In this document: positions 33,413 through 41,638 of the stretch, in pieces
Layout of the letters: each line of letters starts with the position of its first letter
Position numbering within the stretch: the first letter of the stretch is position 1
Source: JAWPMV01 sp038527215
GTDB taxonomy: Bacteria > Bacteroidota > Bacteroidia > J057
Reading direction: 5' to 3'
NCBI GenBank assembly: GCA_038527215.1
Contig: JBCBGC010000056.1
Coordinates: forward strand, 1-47,169
DNA: 47,169 nucleotides
Notes under the pieces: generated by a model
What the model saw: only the letters and a program-made list of their open reading frames with translations
Databases searched by the model: none
Told to the model about the DNA's origin: nothing
Program-made: the position numbers and the translations under genes

Positions 33413-34276
33413 CTATTCAGCCCGGTAGGCATGGAGTTGCTCCCGCACCTGGTTGACATAGGAACGGGACACAGGAATCCAAGTATGGATGTGCTGAAGT
33501 TTGAGTTTCAGCCCCTGGGCATTCCCGGTTACCTCTTCCACATAGCCAGGATGAACCAGGAAAGACCGATGGCACCGAATCAGGCCTACCGTCTCTAACT
33601 GCCTCGCTACTTCAGCCATGGGTTGACGCCACCTTTGCTTTTTTTCCTCCCCATCAAACAAGACCAGCGATACATAATTTTGCTGCGCTTCCACATACCT
33701 TAGTTGAGAGACTCGGATCGACAGGCTTTGGCCAGATTTGGTTTTCAGGACAAAAAGCTCGTCAGCAGAAACGGTCGGTTCGAGCGCCTGCAGAGATTGG
33801 GCGACGCCTTCATGCCGTTGAATGGCCCGCAGCTGAAGGTAAAAGCCCAGAAAAATGAGGGGAAAGATGCCGATCGCAAAAGTATTGAACAGCATGCGCA
33901 ACATGGTCTCTAAATGGAAGCCAAACCAGTCACTCATCCAACAGACATAGAGGTAATTGCCCAGGGCCACCGAGAGGATCAGGCCGATCACGTAAACCAA
34001 CCATTTTTTCAGCACCCAGCCTTCATGGTCTTTTCTGATGCCCAACAAAAAACGTGCGGTGCCATCGTAGAGGATAGACACAATCAGGCTGACCACCCCA
34101 AAACCCAGGCTGACCGTAAGCAGGTTGCCCTTATAAAATTCCAAGCCGAAGGGGCGCAGGAGGTAAAGGAATAGAAAGACAAAGACTGAGACCGCGAACG
34201 AACCCTTCACCTCCTCACCAAAATTGGCACGGGTAGGAAAAGGCTGATTCAGACGCTGGACTAGCTGTTGGAACAT
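33413..34276 (-). CDS. Membrane-anchored LytTR transcription regulator
   Basis: This 287-residue protein has four membrane helices in the first 155 residues (GSFAVSVFVFLFLYLL, TVSLGFGVVSLIVSILY, WLVYVIGLILSVALGNYLYV, FNTFAIGIFPLIFLGFYLQL). A C-terminal LytTR DNA-binding domain (about 185-285) follows, with LRYVEAQQNYVSLVL, IRCHRSFLVHPGYVEEV and IPVSRSYVNQVRE. There is no receiver domain, so it acts as a one-component regulator with the signal received in the membrane. The downstream DUF2306-like gene is a likely target or co-transcribed partner. It is divergent from a GNAT gene. Confidence 0.9.
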   Translation of the reverse strand: MFQQLVQRLNQPFPTRANFGEEVKGSFAVSVFVFLFLYLLRPFGLEFYKGNLLTVSLGFGVVSLIVSILYDGTARFLLGIRKDHEGWVLKKWLVYVIGLILSVALGNYLYVCWMSDWFGFHLETMLRMLFNTFAIGIFPLIFLGFYLQLRAIQRHEGVAQSLQALEPTVSADELFVLKTKSGQSLSIRVSQLRYVEAQQNYVSLVLFDGEEKKQRWRQPMAEVARQLETVGLIRCHRSFLVHPGYVEEVTGNAQGLKLKLQHIHTWIPVSRSYVNQVREQLHAYRAE

Positions 34277-34355
34277 ACCCTAAAGATAGGGATTTGCCTG
34301 CTGGGGATGGAAGGATAATTTTACCGATCTTTGCCCCCTACCCTAAGTCTTTTGT

Positions 34356-34871
34356 ATGGAAATCGGTCGTACCGCCCGTCTTAGTCTTCACGAAGTTACC
34401 GCCTCAGATACTGATTTTATCCTGGCTATCCTCAACGACCCGGATTTTATCCGCTACATAGCCGATCGGAATATCCGGACCCAGGATCAGGCTGCTCAGT
34501 ATATCGAAGAAAAATTCACCCAAGTGTATGCTCAGGATGGTTATGGGATGTACAAAGTCTGCCTGTTGGAAGACGGGAGAGCCCTTGGCATGTGTGGGTT
34601 GGTCAACCGCCCGGCTCTACCCGGCACAGACATTGGCTTTGCTTTCCTGCCCGAAGGACGTGGGAAAGGCTATGCCTTTGAATCGGCCCATTTTATCCTG
34701 GAGCGCGCCTTTGAACATCATGGTCTGCCCGAAATTCTGGCCATCACCGCTGAGGACAATCAGGCTTCCCGTAGCCTCTGTGAAAAGCTGGGACTGAAAT
34801 TTGAAGGCATGTGGGATTGGTCGGAGGAGGAACAGGTTTGCCTGTATAAAAAAGCTGCCCCGGCGGCCTGA
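34356..34871 (+). CDS. GNAT acetyltransferase (RimJ/RimL type)
   Basis: This 171-residue protein has the RimJ/RimL pattern: an N-terminal RTARLSLHEVTASDTDFILAI, motif A GFAFLPEGRGKGYAFESAHFIL, and NQASRSLCEKLGLKFEG. Such enzymes acetylate protein N-termini or small amines; the substrate here is unknown. GATCTTTG 30 bp upstream resembles a -7 element. The gene runs up to 2 bp from the end of the convergent lipoprotein gene. Confidence 0.88.
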   Translation: MEIGRTARLSLHEVTASDTDFILAILNDPDFIRYIADRNIRTQDQAAQYIEEKFTQVYAQDGYGMYKVCLLEDGRALGMCGLVNRPALPGTDIGFAFLPEGRGKGYAFESAHFILERAFEHHGLPEILAITAEDNQASRSLCEKLGLKFEGMWDWSEEEQVCLYKKAAPAA

Positions 34872-34873
34872 GG

Positions 34874-35386
34874 CTATTCCTGCCACTTTCCGCGAAAAAG
34901 GTATTCTCTGGTATCGAAGTAATAAAACGCGATGTTTCCCAGGCTGTCGTATCCAGCCTGCTCGAAGATATCCCGGATGTACATGCGGGCGATCACCGAG
35001 TCTTGTTCAGGCTTGAAATCCAGCGAGGACTCCCACTTTTTGTCATACTCAAATCCACTGGCCCAGCCCAAGCTATCGCTCAACTGCTTTTCTCCTGTAA
35101 TGGGATACGAAGAGGAAAAAACGATGGTCTTGGAGATCTCGTAGGTTTTCTGCTCGACATTCTGAGCCAGCACCGTCAGCGTCTCCGCTTCCAGGCTGGA
35201 ATCTCCCCACACCAGGGTGGTATCGTCCCAGTATTCGATTCGCTGAAATCGGACCCAGGCCTGGCCGCTGTAGACACCGGTGACATTGGGCGTCTCTGGT
35301 GCTGCTGGTGGGAGAGGAGCCTGTTCGCAGTAAAGGCTCAGGAAGCCTACGATCAGGCAGCCGAAGATAAGGGTGAGGGGTTTCAT
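34874..35386 (-). CDS. Predicted lipoprotein of unknown function
   Basis: This 170-residue protein has a lipoprotein signal (MKPLTLIFGCLIVGFLSLYC, Cys20), a proline-rich linker (PLPPAAPETP) and a beta-rich mature part with many Trp/Tyr (VYSGQAWVRFQRIEYWDDTTLVW). It resembles small lipocalin-like or wall-associated Bacteroidota lipoproteins but no family was recognised. It converges on the GNAT gene. Confidence 0.75.
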   Translation of the reverse strand: MKPLTLIFGCLIVGFLSLYCEQAPLPPAAPETPNVTGVYSGQAWVRFQRIEYWDDTTLVWGDSSLEAETLTVLAQNVEQKTYEISKTIVFSSSYPITGEKQLSDSLGWASGFEYDKKWESSLDFKPEQDSVIARMYIRDIFEQAGYDSLGNIAFYYFDTREYLFRGKWQE

Positions 35387-35604
35387 AAGAGAAAGTTTGT
35401 AGGTTAAGGGTTCTTATGGGCTCAGTTTTGGTAGGTTCTAAGAGACAACCTCCTCATAATCCTTTCGCAAATAACTCATAACCAGCGTATTACCAGCATA
35501 CTACCATAGACAAAAGCATAATCCTTCATCGCCCTGAAAGATTGGTCTGCTCATACCTTTACGACAAGGCAGTATCTGTATACTCTTCTCCTCGAAAAGC
35601 GGTA

Positions 35605-35642
35605 AGACCAGCAAAAGGCAGATGGTCGCCTTTTGCTGGTCT
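35605..35642. other. Perfect 15-bp stem-loop
   Basis: AGACCAGCAAAAGGC (35605-35619) pairs with GCCTTTTGCTGGTCT (35628-35642) around an 8-base loop. No T-tract follows on either strand, so it is not a standard terminator. It may be an attenuator-like or repeat-derived element. Confidence 0.85.
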
Positions 35643-35691
35643 CTCTATTTGGTCGGGAAGCATCCCGTTTTCATCTCCGATGGGACCTTTT

Positions 35692-35716
35692 CCGCAGCTG
35701 CAAGCTGCGGCTACGG
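35692..35716. repeat. Second palindromic family: hairpin plus CTACGG
   Basis: A perfect 8-bp stem, CCGCAGCT / AGCTGCGG around GCA, is followed by CTACGG. The build (perfect stem, 3-base loop, then a short tail ending TACGG) is the same as in the ACCGGCT family 41 bp further on, although the stems differ. Confidence 0.7.
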
Positions 35717-35756
35717 AGGCATCATGAGGGCCTCCTGGTTCATGGTGGGAGGCCTG

Positions 35757-35893
35757 ACCGGCTGGAAGCCGGTGTTACGGACCCTGATTGGCTGGTCCCT
35801 GGTGGGAGGCTTGACCGGCTGGAAGCCGGTGTTACGGTTTCTGATTGGCTGGACCCTGGTGGGAGACTTGACCGGCTGGAAGCCGGTGTTACG
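35757..35893. repeat. 57-bp tandem array of the ACCGGCT palindromic core
   Basis: Three cores begin at 35757, 35814 and 35871, so the period is exactly 57 bp. Each has the stem ACCGGCT / AGCCGGT with GGA loop and the tail GTTACGG, identical to the core of the 40-bp array at the left edge. The 33-base spacers (ccctgattggctggtccc... and close variants) differ entirely from the 16-base spacers there. The third copy ends directly at a TCTCTCTCC tract. Confidence 0.92.
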
Positions 35894-35931
35894 GTCTCTC
35901 TCCTCTCAATTCCCGATAAATCGGGAATGGT

Positions 35932-36015
35932 CTCACCTCTCACTTCTCACCTCTCACCTCTCACCTCTCACTTCTCACCTCTCACCTCTCACCTATCACC
36001 TCTCTACTCTCTACT
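35932..36015. repeat. Heptanucleotide repeat running into the 3' end of a gene
   Basis: Twelve consecutive 7-base units are seen: seven CTCACCT, two CTCACTT, one ATCACCT and two CTCTACT. The last units cover the stop codon (36004-36006) and final codons of the tricorn-like protease. Gain or loss of a unit near the end would shift the frame of the last residues. Confidence 0.9.
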
Positions 36016-39000
36016 CCCCAATCCCTTGGCGGTGCGGTCTTCCAGTTCGGGGGCCGGGGTCATCTTGGGCGGATTCGCCTTCAGGTTTTTCATGACCTCC
36101 TGCACGACCCGCTCTAACTGAGGATCGCGACCTTTGACCAACATGGCAGGATCGTCCCAGACTTCAATATCCGGGCTTACGCCTTCTCCTTCCCAGAACC
36201 AGTGGCCGTCATTGTCATAAAGGCGGGCACCCGGCACGGTAATGCTTCCGCCGTCTATCAGGCGGTGACCGGTCGCCGGTCCTACCAGGATTCCGAGGGT
36301 TCTTTCCCCCACGATAGGACCTGCTTTCAGTTCCTGGAAGGCCCAGGGAAGACCATCTCCCCCAGAACCTGCCCAACCATTGATGAGCATGCCCATGGGG
36401 CCCATATTGGTTTTGATGGGCTGGGTGTGGTCCCGCCCGTGGCGCCAGTGCAGGTTGTAGACAACCGGACGTTGCATCAACTCCAGAAAGCGGTCAGCCA
36501 ATTGCCCTCCTCCGTTAAAGCGCTCATCAATGATGTAGCCTTTCTTATCCAATTGGCCATAGAACATCCGGACCAATTGTAATTGCCCCAGGCCAGAGGT
36601 ATTAGACATATAAACATATCCCAGCTGGCCATCAGACAATTCTTCTACTTTCTTGCGGTTATTTTCAATCCATTCCATGTTCCGCAGCTGGGACTCCTGT
36701 CCCTGACTGAGGCAGGTGATTACGTGGGTTTTGGCATCCTCAGCCTTACCTGAACGGCTTACCGACAGAGAAACCACCTTACCCGATAATCCTTCAAAGG
36801 CGGCATAAGGGTCCAGCTTGGGATCAAGCTTCATCCCGTTCACGGACAGGATGGCATCGCCAACTTGAATATCCACCCCAGGGCGATCGAAAGGAGAACG
36901 GACTTCCGTATCCCAGGCTGCAGGTCTGGCAATTCGCTTGATTTTGTATACCCCATCTTCCTGCATCCAGTCTATGCCTAAAAAGCCGGTGCTTACGGGT
37001 TGTACCCGCTCCACATCCCCGCCTCGGGTGTAGGTATGTCCAGCACTCAGCTCTGCAGCCAGACCTGACATGATGGTGTTGACATCCCAACGGGTCCGGG
37101 CATCTTCGATTAAGGAGCCATACTGCTCTCTCAATGCATCCCAGTCGAGCTTATGCATAGTAGGGTCATAGAAAAAGTCCCGGTAACGACGCCAGGAATC
37201 GTGAAAGAGCTGCCGCCATTCTTCTTTGGGTACCAGGTTCATCGCCAGCCCATCCGTAGGAATAGGCTTTTCAATCTTCTGTCCAGGCATGGGCTTGATG
37301 ATGCCATATTTGCCCATGCTAGCTACCAAAATGGCTTTTCCATCTGAGGTGAGTTGAGCACCGTTTACCTGCTTCATGACGGGTTTCTCTTCCCGCTTTT
37401 TCAAGTCATAGGCCATGATAGTGGCTCCCCGTCCATTTGCCCCGGTATTTGGAAAGCGCACGTATAGCAGCTTGCCCTCAAAAGGCATCAGACCGCCCAT
37501 GTTTCCCGCTTCTATGGGAAGCAATTCCAGGCGAGACTCTATGTCGTCCCAATCCACGGAGACCACTACCCCGGTAGTATCTTTTTTGCCTTTTCCTTTT
37601 TTCGGGCCATTCTCGCTAGCCAATTCGTCATTTTTGGGTAAGAGCAGGCCGGGGGCATCTTTGGTGAGAGCCAAAGCACCGATCATGGTTGAATTAGGAT
37701 AAATCCAGGTTCCATCTCCCATATCGGAATAAGCCGCAGAAAAATTTCTTTGAGTCTGGTAGAACAGGTATTTACCATCGGCGCTGAAAGCAGGGCTTTG
37801 ATCACTGTAATAGCCAGAGGTCAATTGCTTGGTTTCTTTGGTTTCCAACTGGTGCAGGAAGATGGCATTGTTGGCATTTTCTATGCCTCTGGCGTAGGTA
37901 ATCCACTTGCTATCCGGAGACCAATTCACTTGATAGCGGGTCCGTCCGGGATGGCTTTGGTTCCACAGAAAATTGTCAATTTTCTCTTCTTCCCCACTTG
38001 CTACATCCATGATGTATAAATCATTCTTCTCGTCTATGTAGCAGATTTTCTCACTGTTGGGGGACCAATGGGGCTGATAGCCAAAGCCGCCTTTGTGCTG
38101 GGTAAGCTGTCGGGCCTCTCCCGGGGCATCGGCTGGCTGAACATAGAGTTCAAATTCACCGGAGCGATCACTCCAGAAGGCGATATGCTTTCCGTCTGGC
38201 GACCAGGCTGGATTGCGGTCGAAGGCCCCGCTTGACTGGGTCATATTCCAGGTGTAGCCTTCCTTAGCGGGAACGTTGAAGAGCTCCCCGCGCGCTTCAA
38301 ATACTACGCGCTTACCCATAGGACCGGCGGTCGCTCCGGAAATCCGATTGCTTACGCTGACGCGACGCTCCATTTCGGCAGACAGGTCAGAGACGACCTG
38401 GATCTGGACTTTTTTGTACTCCCGACTCTCCAGGTTCATCAGATAAAGATCTCCTCCGGCACTGAAGACCAACTCAGAGGGTCCAGCTGACATAAAGGAG
38501 ATATCGAAATCCTTGAATTCGGTAACCTGCTTATTTTCTCCACTCTTTACATCATGTACCCATAGGTTAAGGCGCATGTTCTCCCCCTGATCAGAAAGGA
38601 AGAAGATCTCTTTACCAGCCCAAGCTGGCTTACCATCGTTTGCGTGATTATTGGTGAGGTTCTTTGCGGTATTCTTTTTCAAATCATACAGGAGGATATC
38701 AGACGAAAGTCCGCCCCGGTAGCGTTTGAAAGGATAGTTCTCGGTGATTTTGGTGATATAGGCCAGTTTTTTTCCATCGGGTGAAAAACTCGCCAATTCG
38801 CCATAGGGAACCGATAACTTTTCGGGCATGCCGCCCATTTTGTCCACGAGAAAAAACTGCCGGGAAGAACGCTGTCCTAACTCTCGCCGGGAGGCGAAAA
38901 GCAATTGCTCCCCATCGGGATGCCAGTCTACCATGCGATCCGAGTTAGACTGATAGGTAACCCGGGTAGGTATTCCCCCTTGGGTAGGAATGACGTATAC

Positions 39001-39261
39001 ATCTGCATTGCCCCGATAGCTGGCCGTATACCCGATAGACTTGCCATCAGGAGAGAAGCGGGGCCAGGATTCTTCGCCAGGAGAATGGGTTAGTTGAGTA
39101 GCCATGCCCCCGTCTTTGGGTGCGGTCCAAATATCTCCTCCGAAGACAAAGCAAATCTGGTCCTGGGAGACATCCACATACCGCATCAAACGGGCATTGA
39201 TTTGTGCGAAAAGCTGGCCTTGCCATAATAACAAGCCTAGCAGCAGTCCGATATTTTTCAT
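36004..39261 (-). CDS. Tricorn-like S41 serine protease
   Basis: This 1085-residue exported protein has a signal peptide (LLLGLLLWQGQLFA). Two N-terminal propellers carry at least seven PD40-type blades (RFSPDGKSIGYTA, WHPDGEQLLFAS, SFSPDGKKLAYI, AWSPDGKHIAFWS, HWSPNSEKICYI, NWSPDSKWITYA, AFSADGKYLFY). A tricorn core, a PDZ domain near 760-860 (PGVDIQVGDAILSVNG) and the S41 catalytic part follow. His742 (SAGHTY), Ser966 (NGWAGSGGDG) and an acidic site at 1024-1026 fall almost exactly where tricorn protease of Thermoplasma has His746, Ser965 and Glu1023. It should degrade peptides in the periplasm. The final residues (GSRE) are coded by the heptanucleotide repeat. Confidence 0.93.
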   Translation of the reverse strand: MKNIGLLLGLLLWQGQLFAQINARLMRYVDVSQDQICFVFGGDIWTAPKDGGMATQLTHSPGEESWPRFSPDGKSIGYTASYRGNADVYVIPTQGGIPTRVTYQSNSDRMVDWHPDGEQLLFASRRELGQRSSRQFFLVDKMGGMPEKLSVPYGELASFSPDGKKLAYITKITENYPFKRYRGGLSSDILLYDLKKNTAKNLTNNHANDGKPAWAGKEIFFLSDQGENMRLNLWVHDVKSGENKQVTEFKDFDISFMSAGPSELVFSAGGDLYLMNLESREYKKVQIQVVSDLSAEMERRVSVSNRISGATAGPMGKRVVFEARGELFNVPAKEGYTWNMTQSSGAFDRNPAWSPDGKHIAFWSDRSGEFELYVQPADAPGEARQLTQHKGGFGYQPHWSPNSEKICYIDEKNDLYIMDVASGEEEKIDNFLWNQSHPGRTRYQVNWSPDSKWITYARGIENANNAIFLHQLETKETKQLTSGYYSDQSPAFSADGKYLFYQTQRNFSAAYSDMGDGTWIYPNSTMIGALALTKDAPGLLLPKNDELASENGPKKGKGKKDTTGVVVSVDWDDIESRLELLPIEAGNMGGLMPFEGKLLYVRFPNTGANGRGATIMAYDLKKREEKPVMKQVNGAQLTSDGKAILVASMGKYGIIKPMPGQKIEKPIPTDGLAMNLVPKEEWRQLFHDSWRRYRDFFYDPTMHKLDWDALREQYGSLIEDARTRWDVNTIMSGLAAELSAGHTYTRGGDVERVQPVSTGFLGIDWMQEDGVYKIKRIARPAAWDTEVRSPFDRPGVDIQVGDAILSVNGMKLDPKLDPYAAFEGLSGKVVSLSVSRSGKAEDAKTHVITCLSQGQESQLRNMEWIENNRKKVEELSDGQLGYVYMSNTSGLGQLQLVRMFYGQLDKKGYIIDERFNGGGQLADRFLELMQRPVVYNLHWRHGRDHTQPIKTNMGPMGMLINGWAGSGGDGLPWAFQELKAGPIVGERTLGILVGPATGHRLIDGGSITVPGARLYDNDGHWFWEGEGVSPDIEVWDDPAMLVKGRDPQLERVVQEVMKNLKANPPKMTPAPELEDRTAKGLGSRE

Positions 39262-39413
39262 TTCTGGTTATTTTGGTATTCGGTTGGAAGGTAGGGATTA
39301 ATTCAAGGCCAAAGCGGCAAAATCTTTCAGTGTAGGGATTTTGCCGACGAATGACCTTTAAAGGTATCCTGCTTTTCTCAGGGACTTATTTACTTCACAA
39401 AAAAGGGCTTGAT

Positions 39414-39992
39414 ATGATGACAAGAATCTTGGTTTTTGCTTGCTTATGCATCCCATATCTGCTGGTAGCTCAGCATTCCGGAGCCAAGAAACTGGCGAAG
39501 GAGAAAGAAAAACAATTCCATGCGCAGCTGGATTCAATTTCCCGCTACCAGGAAGAAGCAGTGTATCGGCAGCATGCCCCAGCCTTCGCCGGAACCGGCA
39601 CCAATGGGGAAACCTTTGATCTGACGGCCGCTAAGGGAGAAATCGTATTTGTCAATTTCTGGTTTACCAGCTGTGGTCCCTGCATCAAGGAAATGCCTGA
39701 GCTGGAAAGTCTGCGTAAAAAATATCAGGATCAGGTCCGCTTTGTGTCGCTATGCCTGGATCAGGCTCCGCGCATAGCCCAAACCTTAAGTTGGTTAGCC
39801 CAGCAGCGACACATCCAGAGTTTTGATTGGTTGATCCTGCCCGAAAGCCAACCCGTGGCCCGTAAGTATGGGGTGGCCTTATACCCGACCAACCTGATTA
39901 TTGATCCCGCAGGAAAGGTCCATACCATTGGAGGCAGTAACCTTGGGTACCTGGAAAGAAGGTTAAAAAAACTCATCAAAGCCAAGGGCTAG
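39414..39992 (+). CDS. Exported thioredoxin-like (TlpA/redoxin) protein
   Basis: This 192-residue protein starts at ATG 39414 before a signal peptide (MTRILVFACLCIPYLLVAQ); the open frame extends upstream to 39351 without a better start. A charged helical linker is followed by a TlpA-like fold with FVNFWFTSCGPCIKEMPEL (CxxC redox site), a short insertion and the cis-proline strand YGVALYPTNLIIDPAG. It is likely a periplasmic thiol-disulfide oxidoreductase. It overlaps the end of the convergent DUF1643 gene by 4 bp. Confidence 0.9.
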   Translation: MMTRILVFACLCIPYLLVAQHSGAKKLAKEKEKQFHAQLDSISRYQEEAVYRQHAPAFAGTGTNGETFDLTAAKGEIVFVNFWFTSCGPCIKEMPELESLRKKYQDQVRFVSLCLDQAPRIAQTLSWLAQQRHIQSFDWLILPESQPVARKYGVALYPTNLIIDPAGKVHTIGGSNLGYLERRLKKLIKAKG

Positions 39993-40522
39993 CTGTTGGC
40001 CAGCCAGGTCTGGCAATAGGACCGAATGGGGAATTCCCAGGGTTTTTCCCGGGAACTGAGATAAAGGGGGTGATGCGGGTGCCCTTTGAGGGAAGGCTTG
40101 CCGATGCCAATGAAACGGTGGTTTCCCGCCTGAGCTAAGGCATAGATGTCATCCAGGGCCCGAAAGAGATAGGGGCGCTTCTCAATAAGGGTTCCCCAGG
40201 CGGCCCAGATATCCAGCGGGGGCCCTTCCAGCACGCGGGCAAAGCACTGTAGGTTCTCTTCGTACAGGCTTCGTTGACACCTTTTATGCAGGTCATTGGG
40301 ATTGGTGGCGCGCTGAGGATAAAGGTTCATCATCATCCAACCCGCATAACCATGCAGATCGACATGCCTTACCACGGCTTTGAGGGTATTGTCCAGCTTA
40401 CCCGGTCTGGCCGTGCTGGGATTAACCCCGATGCACAACAGAGGCCTGCTTCCCGATCTGCCCAGTAAGAATCGAGCCCGATCCTTTTCATCCGTTTCGT
40501 ATAACCAATTTGCTTCCTCCAC
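39989..40522 (-). CDS. DUF1643 domain protein
   Basis: This 177-residue cytosolic protein has the DUF1643 hallmarks: RPLLCIGVNPSTA near the N-terminus, GWMMMNLYPQRATNPNDL, and IWAAWGTLIEKRPYL. Members are scattered in genomes and have no firm function; the fold resembles nucleic-acid base-processing enzymes, which is inference. It lies after the terminator of the universal stress gene, so it probably has its own promoter. Confidence 0.82.
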   Translation of the reverse strand: MEEANWLYETDEKDRARFLLGRSGSRPLLCIGVNPSTARPGKLDNTLKAVVRHVDLHGYAGWMMMNLYPQRATNPNDLHKRCQRSLYEENLQCFARVLEGPPLDIWAAWGTLIEKRPYLFRALDDIYALAQAGNHRFIGIGKPSLKGHPHHPLYLSSREKPWEFPIRSYCQTWLANS

Positions 40523-40554
40523 GGATCGAAATTGGGGAAGATTTTGGAAAGCAC

Positions 40555-40581
40555 AAAAAATGCTGGCCCGAAGGCCAGCAT
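40555..40581 (-). terminator. Terminator of the universal stress protein gene
   Basis: On the minus strand ATGCTGGCC/GGCCAGCAT forms a 9-bp stem with a TTCG loop followed by TTTTTTG. It lies about 25 bp after the stop codon. Confidence 0.92.
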
Positions 40582-40604
40582 CAAGTATAATCGACTACAT
40601 TTTT

Positions 40605-41480
40605 TCAGTTTACGGCTTGTTGAAGAGAGGCCTCCACAAAGGCTTCTGCCTCATTTTCCTCGTGAAAAACCAGCACTGGAACTACCGGATGAAAAGCATG
40701 TCGCTTCACCTCACTGCCGTGAATCAACTTATTGATCCAATCTTTGCGCTTGGTCAGCATGAGCAAGAGATCAGGCCGATGGACCTCGACGTAGGAAGTC
40801 AGGCCTTTTTCTACGGTGTCCGCTGGAACGATATTAAATTCTACCTGTTCTGCCGGCAAACTTCCTTTGACAAAATCTCGAAAGGCCACGTACTGCTGCG
40901 GGTTCATTTCGGCATAATAAGGAGAAATATGGAGGAAGTTTAACCTGCCTTTTTCTCCGGCCAGTGCCTTCAGTTGATCGAAAAAAGCCTGTGGAAAGGG
41001 AAGAAAATCGGTGGCAAATACCAGCTTTTCCCAAGCCTGATACACGGCTTCTTCGGGGATGAGTAATACCGGACAAGGCGCGTTGACGAGGGTTCGGCTA
41101 GCCACGCTGCCCATCACAAACTTCTTAAGTCCGCTTGCCCCTTTGGTACCCATGATGATGCCATCCACTTTTTCCAGCTCCGCAAAATCTTTAATGGACT
41201 GGGCAGCTTTCCCACACCTGATCTCTACTTCGCAAGAAAGCTCCGGCGCTAATCCGCTGACCATGTCTTTCCAGATTTTGAGCTGGGCCAGGCCTTCTTC
41301 CCTTACTTCAAGATTGAGTTGCTCTATCATATTGGCAGGGATCTCCATGTAGGGAGAGACAAACTCATAGGCATGGAACAAGATCAGCTTGCCTTTGAGG
41401 CGCTTCACCAAGGGAACTGCATAATGCAGGGCTTGCAAGGCAGTCTGGGAAAAATCGGTGGCAAATAGGTAAGTTTTCAT
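40605..41480 (-). CDS. Universal stress protein with two Usp domains
   Basis: This 291-residue cytosolic protein starts with YLFATDFSQTALQAL. The first Usp domain (about 1-145) has the ATP-binding loop GTKGASGLKKFVMGSVASRTL (Gx2Gx9GS type) and ends APCPVLLIPEE. The second half (about 150-278: KLVFATDFLPFPQAFFDQL ... FHPVVPVLVFHEE) lacks that loop (ltkrkDWINKLIHGSEVKR), so only one half should bind nucleotide. Such tandem Usp proteins are common in Bacteroidota. A strong terminator follows. Confidence 0.92.
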   Translation of the reverse strand: MKTYLFATDFSQTALQALHYAVPLVKRLKGKLILFHAYEFVSPYMEIPANMIEQLNLEVREEGLAQLKIWKDMVSGLAPELSCEVEIRCGKAAQSIKDFAELEKVDGIIMGTKGASGLKKFVMGSVASRTLVNAPCPVLLIPEEAVYQAWEKLVFATDFLPFPQAFFDQLKALAGEKGRLNFLHISPYYAEMNPQQYVAFRDFVKGSLPAEQVEFNIVPADTVEKGLTSYVEVHRPDLLLMLTKRKDWINKLIHGSEVKRHAFHPVVPVLVFHEENEAEAFVEASLQQAVN

Positions 41481-41573
41481 TTCTCAGCAGCTTTAGATTA
41501 GCCTAAAAGTAGCCGCTGGCTGGCTGAGAGAGGAGAGCATAAATCATGGAGCGGCATGATTTTATCCCAGTTT

Positions 41574-41608
41574 ACAAAAATCAGGCTGGCCTTTGCGGAC
41601 CAGCCTGA
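41574..41608 (-). terminator. Terminator after the cysteine-rich secreted protein
   Basis: TCAGGCTGG (41581-41589) pairs with CCAGCCTGA (41600-41608). On the minus strand the hairpin is followed by TTTTTGT. Confidence 0.85.
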
Positions 41609-41638
41609 GAACAGGGAGGATCATGGGAATAAGATGCG

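Larger units (their letters stand above)
35387..36003. other. Repeat-rich intergenic region
   Basis: No credible gene is present in these 617 bp. The left part (to about 35600) is the upstream region of the minus-strand lipoprotein gene and shows nothing clear. The rest holds a 15-bp hairpin, two palindromic repeat families, a 9-bp palindrome ATTCCCGAT-AA-ATCGGGAAT (35909-35928) and a heptanucleotide repeat, each listed separately. Open frames of about 160 codons across the arrays on the plus strand (around 35622-36121) are made of the repeats and are not genes. Confidence 0.75.

Noticed and set aside
35622..36121. Plus-strand reading frames of about 160 codons
   Set aside because: Their sequence is translated repeat (TGWKPVLR, RLEAGVT) and heptanucleotide units; they overlap the 3' end of the protease gene.
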